From: Chamaecyparis obtusa
Taxonomy: Eukaryota; Streptophyta; Pinopsida; Cupressales; Cupressaceae
Assembly (NCBI GenBank): GCA_027943335.1
Contig: BSBK01005650.1
Coordinates: 564,001-628,000, forward strand
Length of the DNA stretch: 64,000 nucleotides
Reading direction: 5' to 3'
Each line of letters begins with the position of its first letter. Position 1 is the stretch's first letter. The notes under the pieces were generated by a model that ran no database searches, had not been told where the DNA came from, and saw only the letters and a list, made by a program, of their open reading frames with translations. Position numbers and translations under genes: made by a program. This document shows positions 59,604-64,000 of the stretch, piece after piece.

Positions 59604-62300
59604 ATGATATGGATCCCGCACATGATAGAGGCCACGAGGATGCTCCTCCCACCCATTCTTCAACAAGGGTAAACCTTATTGAAATTGTACAAACTAGATA
59701 GTTGAAAAATGTTATATTATTATGTTATTTCATTTATGATTTTAGAGTTTTTATGATAGTTTTACTGATATTCCTGTCACAATTTGATGTTCAGGATAGG
59801 GGAAAAGCACCTACAGTAAGTATAGAGGTAATAGCTACCCCTTCTGATGATGATATCATGAAAATGCCTAATGTAACAATTATGTTGACGAAAAAAATAA
59901 AATAAATAAATTTAGAAATAATGATAATTTTGGATGAAGCAAATATTCCAACCGAGGAGATGATGAAGAGGCTATCTGAATTGAGAGTGCAAGCACATCG
60001 TTATGAAGTAAGCAGTAATGAATCTTTAGTTATAACAAAAGTTCAATAAAGGTTTATATTTTATACTCTTTTATGTTGTGAAGTAAAATATGTAATATGT
60101 GTTCTTGTTATAGGAAGTTTTGGCAACTGATCCAGAACCTGGTCAAGGACAACGCGGTGAGGCCGGTACTAGTAGAGCTCCGGCCGCCTCAGGTAAAATA
60201 ATCCTTTAGTTGACAAGTTACAAGGAATTTTTTCTTTGGAACATTCAAAAACTTCTTAAGTTAACTCTTACTTTTATTATTTCAGAATGTCTTTGCTAAC
60301 AATGTATTGTTCAGGTCATCAAGTGCAGGAGACTCCTCCTAGGAGGTCGACGGACATCCATTTGAGATTGTTGAGTGTAATGTCGAAAACAAGGGGCCTG
60401 CAAACATTGACGCCTTCACGGTCTATGCCAGCTGGTAAATCCTTGTTTTGCTATATTTGGTTTTGTGTTAATTATGACTTGATAATTTGTACTTTAATCT
60501 TGGGTGCATCACATAGTGGATTATTTTTTTGGAGTAGGAGATACACCGATGGCACCCTTTGGTATGCCAGATATAGATCATAGTACATGTATTGGTGATA
60601 ATTCACCATCATTTCCTGGATCTACCCGTATTTCTAGCATAGGAGTTATGCAGACGTCATTGTTGATTGACAATAATGAATCGATGCCTTTAAAATGTCC
60701 TAAGCTTCTAAGTACTTTAAATAATTGTTTTTTATATTGTAATATGCATTTAACTATTCATAACAAGTTTTGGATTGATTATCCCATGACATTTTTTACA
60801 AGAAATGATTCATTTTATAAGAAGCTTTATGACCTCGCACTGCATATATTTGGGCCCACCATACGTACAAGGTGGAACATCATAAGTGAACTAACTTTAT
60901 CCCACTATTTTTTTTTTCATATCATTAATTGGTACAATATTTTTCCTTTCATTCAGGTCTTTTCTTTTACTAGCTATATCTAACAATTTTGTGTTTTTTC
61001 TTAAAAGGTGGAACTTGCAAGAAAAAAATTTAAAAGATCAGCTCATTAAAGATTTAGAGCATGAGTTTGGTAATAATATTTTTGATGAGAAGAAAATGTT
61101 AGAAAGAGCTTGCAAACATCTTAAGACTATGAGGGACTCGTATAGAAAGAGTCTCGTCCAGAACCTAAAGTACGAGCGTCCTCCCTTTATTCTAGTGAGG
61201 GATTGGAATGAGTTCATTTTGGATGCAAAGGAGAAAGGGGATGCTCAAAGAGGAATTACACTAGCAAATGAGAGAAGGTATGCAATAATATTAACTACTA
61301 GTACAATGTAATAATGCACTAATTAGTCATCTTTATATCTATATCATCTAACATATTTCAATTTTTTCATAGGTTGCAGGACACATCAAAGGCAACAAAG
61401 GCCATGCTACAAAAGATTGGGCAGCACAGACTTGGCTCTGGTGGATATTCAAAAATTAAAGCATGAATTGTAAGTAGCAGTAAATGAATTGTAGAGAAAA
61501 ATTATTTATAAAATGAAAATAATTTTGTTTAATCAAAAAATGCAGGGCTCTGATTTTAATTTAGAGGCCATGGAAGAACACAAAAAAATTGCCTTCAAGG
61601 AAGGCTATCAAGCCGTGGCTAAATGCCTACAGCAAGCTTCCACTGGCCCAACCGAAGAGTCTCTTGCATCATGTGCACAGGTAAATATGCCAAAAAATAT
61701 ATTAGAAATTGAATACTTGAGCAACAATCTATTTGATAATAATGTGCATGACATTGCAATGCAGCCTCTTAATCGTGACACAGATCATACATCGCATCAT
61801 GAAGCCCCTGATGTGCATTGTACTGTCCATGGAGGTGCTCATTTGCTATTTAAAACTAATTATGTAATTATTAATACAATTTAACATCTTAAATTAAACT
61901 TGGTGTAACCTTTTTGTGTATATTTTAGAGGATACAAAATCATGTCATGTTGAACGAGTGCCAGAGGATGTTCAGACTGATCACCATGTAGATCATGTGG
62001 CACATTCAGGTAAAGAAAATCTATGTTTTGTTCTTTTAAATTAATTTTTTGATTTATAGTTCTTTTACTTAAATAAATACTTGTAATTCACTAATATAAA
62101 ATGGTGTGAATTTAACTCATGAAGTAGTTGTTATTGTAGTGGACCCCCCTTTGGCGCAACGGCCTCGTGTTCCTGAATAGATGAGGAGGAGACATGCATT
62201 GGAATTAGAATCAATAGAGGAGGGGAATGATGAGGACATTGATCTTCCTCTTAGAAATTACATGATTAAAAAAAATAGCAAGAAACCCAAAAAGAAATGA
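59604..62300 (+). pseudogene. TNPA / Transposase_24-like gene, multi-exon, continuing from the SET ORF
   Basis: Short exons with good GT-AG borders run on from the SET exon: 59604-59668, 59795-60008, 60115-60191, 60315-60433, from 60537, 61008-61278, 61373-61466, 61546-61680, 61929-62010 and 62139-62300. The middle exons read WNLQEKNLKDQLIKDLEHEF, RERACKHLK-type and DAQRGITLANERR; the next gives KIGQHRLGSGGYSKI, which fits the H-x2-GS motif of Ptta/En/Spm (Transposase_24) proteins. TNPA-type proteins bind subterminal repeats and help TNP2. The C-terminus is lysine-rich (KKNSKKPKKK), a likely nuclear signal. Stops occur in the 59795 and 62139 exons. Whether SET and TNPA parts form one mRNA is inferred from matching orientation and splice sites. 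Confidence 0.6.
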
Positions 62301-62389
62301 TTGTAATTAACATTTTTTGCTAATGAAAGAACGTTGTCTTAATGGATGTAATTTTGTACTAGTAATGTTGATGAATGATGTGTTAATGA

Positions 62390-62510
62390 ATTCTTCATGA
62401 ATGTTGTGTGTTAATGAATTTTATGTGTTAATGAATTATTCATGAATGTTGTGTGTTAATGAATTATTCATGAATGTTGTGTGTTAATAAATTTTATGTG
62501 TTAATGAATG
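62390..62510 (+). repeat. GTTAATGAATT minisatellite
   Basis: Units with GTTAATGAATT(A/T) alternate with CATGAATGTTGTGT about five times. Confidence 0.8.
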
Positions 62511-62609
62511 TTATCATGTGATTATAATGATTGAATGTTATATTTCAAAAATGGATGAATGAATGAATGAATGTTATTAAATGTTAATGGGGAATTTAGA
62601 GTGATGTTA

Positions 62610-62642
62610 GGGGGGCGGGGGGGGGGGGGGGGGGGGGAGGGG
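62610..62642 (+). repeat. Poly-G tract (21 uninterrupted G)
   Basis: G6-C-G21-A-G4. It could form a G-quadruplex, but such a run is also a usual site of sequencing or assembly error. Confidence 0.85.
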
Positions 62643-62925
62643 CCAAATGAGCTTCCACCTTCACGTGGTTGGCCTTGTTTAGTAGAGAATATTAAACTAT
62701 TCTTGAAACCAAGTGAAGCTCAAAATTTAAAGATAAGCTTAGAGTTAATGGTGACAATCAATTAGTAAGTCGAAATGAAGTTCTTCGTTATAGGTACCTT
62801 TTTAGTTTTTAAAGCACAATGTAATGTTTTAATATTGTGTAGTTTTTTTCTTATGTCAAAGTATTCTTTTACTATAAGAACATAATTTATGACCATTTTA
62901 GTAACTATTCTAACATCACTTTATG

Positions 62926-63230
62926 ACAAATCCTGTTTTGGCAAAGATGGCGATAAGTGGTGTTGTCTATTCCTTGGGAGATTGGATTGCACAAGTTTGT
63001 ATCTCAAAATCATTTTCATGTGGCAGAAATGCATACTTATAACCATTTCATTCTACATTTAAAAACATTGATGACACTATAGACACAAAATAATGCTCAT
63101 GCTGTTGACTTGACAGTGCTATGAAGGCAAACCAATTTTTGAATTTGATTGAACCTGGATGTTCAGATATGGTCTCCTTGGATTTAGTCTTCATGGTTCT
63201 TTGTCTCATTATTACTATCATCCTAGTGAG
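62926..63230 (+). pseudogene. Mpv17/PMP22-family gene fragment (two exons)
   Basis: Exon 62926-62994 encodes TNPVLAKMAISGVVYSLGDWIAQ and exon 63117-63230 encodes CYEGKPIFEFD, then a TGA (63150-63152), then LLGFSLHGSLSHYYY. The intron has GT-AG borders (GTTTGT...TGACAG) and a second donor GTAACA follows at 63231. This matches the start of the Mpv17/PMP22 domain of plant organelle membrane proteins, which form a four-helix membrane channel-like fold. The stop replaces what is normally an Arg codon (FDR-R). No later exon (FPFQ-WW...) is visible to the end of the window. It may be a gene scrap caught by the CACTA element or the start of a dead gene copy. Confidence 0.75.
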
Positions 63231-64000
63231 GTAACACCTTTTCCTTCTTTCTTAGTCTCTTACATTTCATACTTGTTTAATTTGAATAATTTTTGAGTTC
63301 CTTGCAAAAAGGGTATGACAAAAAAATATGGTTATACAGGCTCTATTTCCTTTACTTGAACTTGATGTTATGATTTATCATTTGACATTTTAATATTTTG
63401 ATGTTAAACTTGAAGCATATGATGATACTATGGTATGATCATGATGCTATGATTACAAGTTTATGGTGTTTTTGTTGTTTATTTGATATTATGTGATATT
63501 CTAATTCGGATTCATGCTTATAGCCTATATCCATTCATAATGTTTCTCCAAATCATCCCTTTGTTGCTGCATCTTTGCTATCAATTTGTTTGCCATCTTC
63601 TATTGAGATTATGGAGATAAGTAAGATCAAGGTTCATGAACTTCTAGAGCTTACTTTCTCCATGTGGATCTTGTGTGAGTAGACATGCAAAATTTGAAGA
63701 AGGATTTAGATGAGCAACTCCAATACCACTAGGATTTGATAGACAATAACGAGGTGCTCTGATGCTATTGCCCTGAGGCCAAGTTGTGCTTGAAGGACAA
63801 CACACTCAAATGAATTCACATTTGTTATAAACAAAAATGAATATCATCTCCCTAAAATCCCCTTTATTTCCCTTTGCATGGGTGAGCTTTGATACTACAA
63901 AAAAGAGTAGCAGAAGTGAAGTAGAGACAAAAAGAGACAACTTGGTTCAATCCTTCATTATATCTTCTGAATAGGCAATGTAAACAAGGGAATAAAAAGT
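63231..64000. other. Window end, no gene seen
   Basis: AT-rich DNA. The stretch from about 63600 has LTR-like or leader-like composition, but nothing could be assigned. Confidence 0.4.

Larger units (their letters stand above)
62301..62925 (+). other. 3' side of the CACTA genes, with short repeats
   Basis: A TGAATGTTGTGTGTTAATGAA-type repeat occupies about 62390-62510. It may belong to a subterminal region, but no terminal ...TAGTG was found. The 64-codon ORF at 62571 spans the G run and is not credible. Confidence 0.4.

Overview
This window looks like nuclear DNA from a seed plant with a very large, repeat-rich genome. A gymnosperm is my best guess. The reasons are one conserved plant gene broken by a 13.5-kb intron, AT-rich spacers of several kb, and many decayed transposons of different classes. 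Nothing points to a prokaryote, organelle or virus.

Layout. (1) Positions 561-15311, minus strand: TOP6A/SPO11-3, the A subunit of plant DNA topoisomerase VI. It has two exons (14443-15311 and 561-978) that join exactly across a GT-AG intron into 428 residues. It is the only gene here that looks intact. The intron (979-14442) holds a 1.1-kb hAT element and a 391-bp hAT MITE, each with a perfect 8-bp target duplication. It also holds two related LTR-like repeat blocks, one split by an insertion carrying a Penelope-type hammerhead ribozyme motif and a 122-bp foldback, plus several minisatellites. (2) 15.3-20.6 kb: the TOP6A promoter side, a minisatellite, AT-rich spacer and a 208-bp TIR element. 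(3) 20.6-31.2 kb: two LINE 3' ends with RNase H domains, a decayed Ty3/gypsy gag-protease remnant, and a decayed Ty1/copia gag-protease fragment on the minus strand with its PBS. (4) 32.4-34.2 kb: an unrecognised multi-exon remnant with a tandemly duplicated exon pair. (5) 38.2-45.9 kb: a young non-autonomous LTR retrotransposon with two 829-bp LTRs differing at about 6 sites, PBS and PPT present, gag-like ORF only. (6) 45.9-49.1 kb: minus-strand remnants, including a Ty3/gypsy RNase H-integrase region. (7) 53.9-62.3 kb: a large CACTA (En/Spm) element. Its TNP2-type transposase shows all the usual domains in order. A downstream multi-exon gene begins with a SET-domain ORF and continues into TNPA/Transposase_24-like exons. 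(8) 62.9-63.2 kb: two exons of an Mpv17/PMP22-family protein, with a stop codon.

How it fits together. The intact gene has tolerated repeated insertion into its one intron. The rest is nested transposon material. The most unusual object is the CACTA element with a histone-methyltransferase-like SET ORF beside its transposase. All family assignments come from reading the translations by eye; none was confirmed by a database search.
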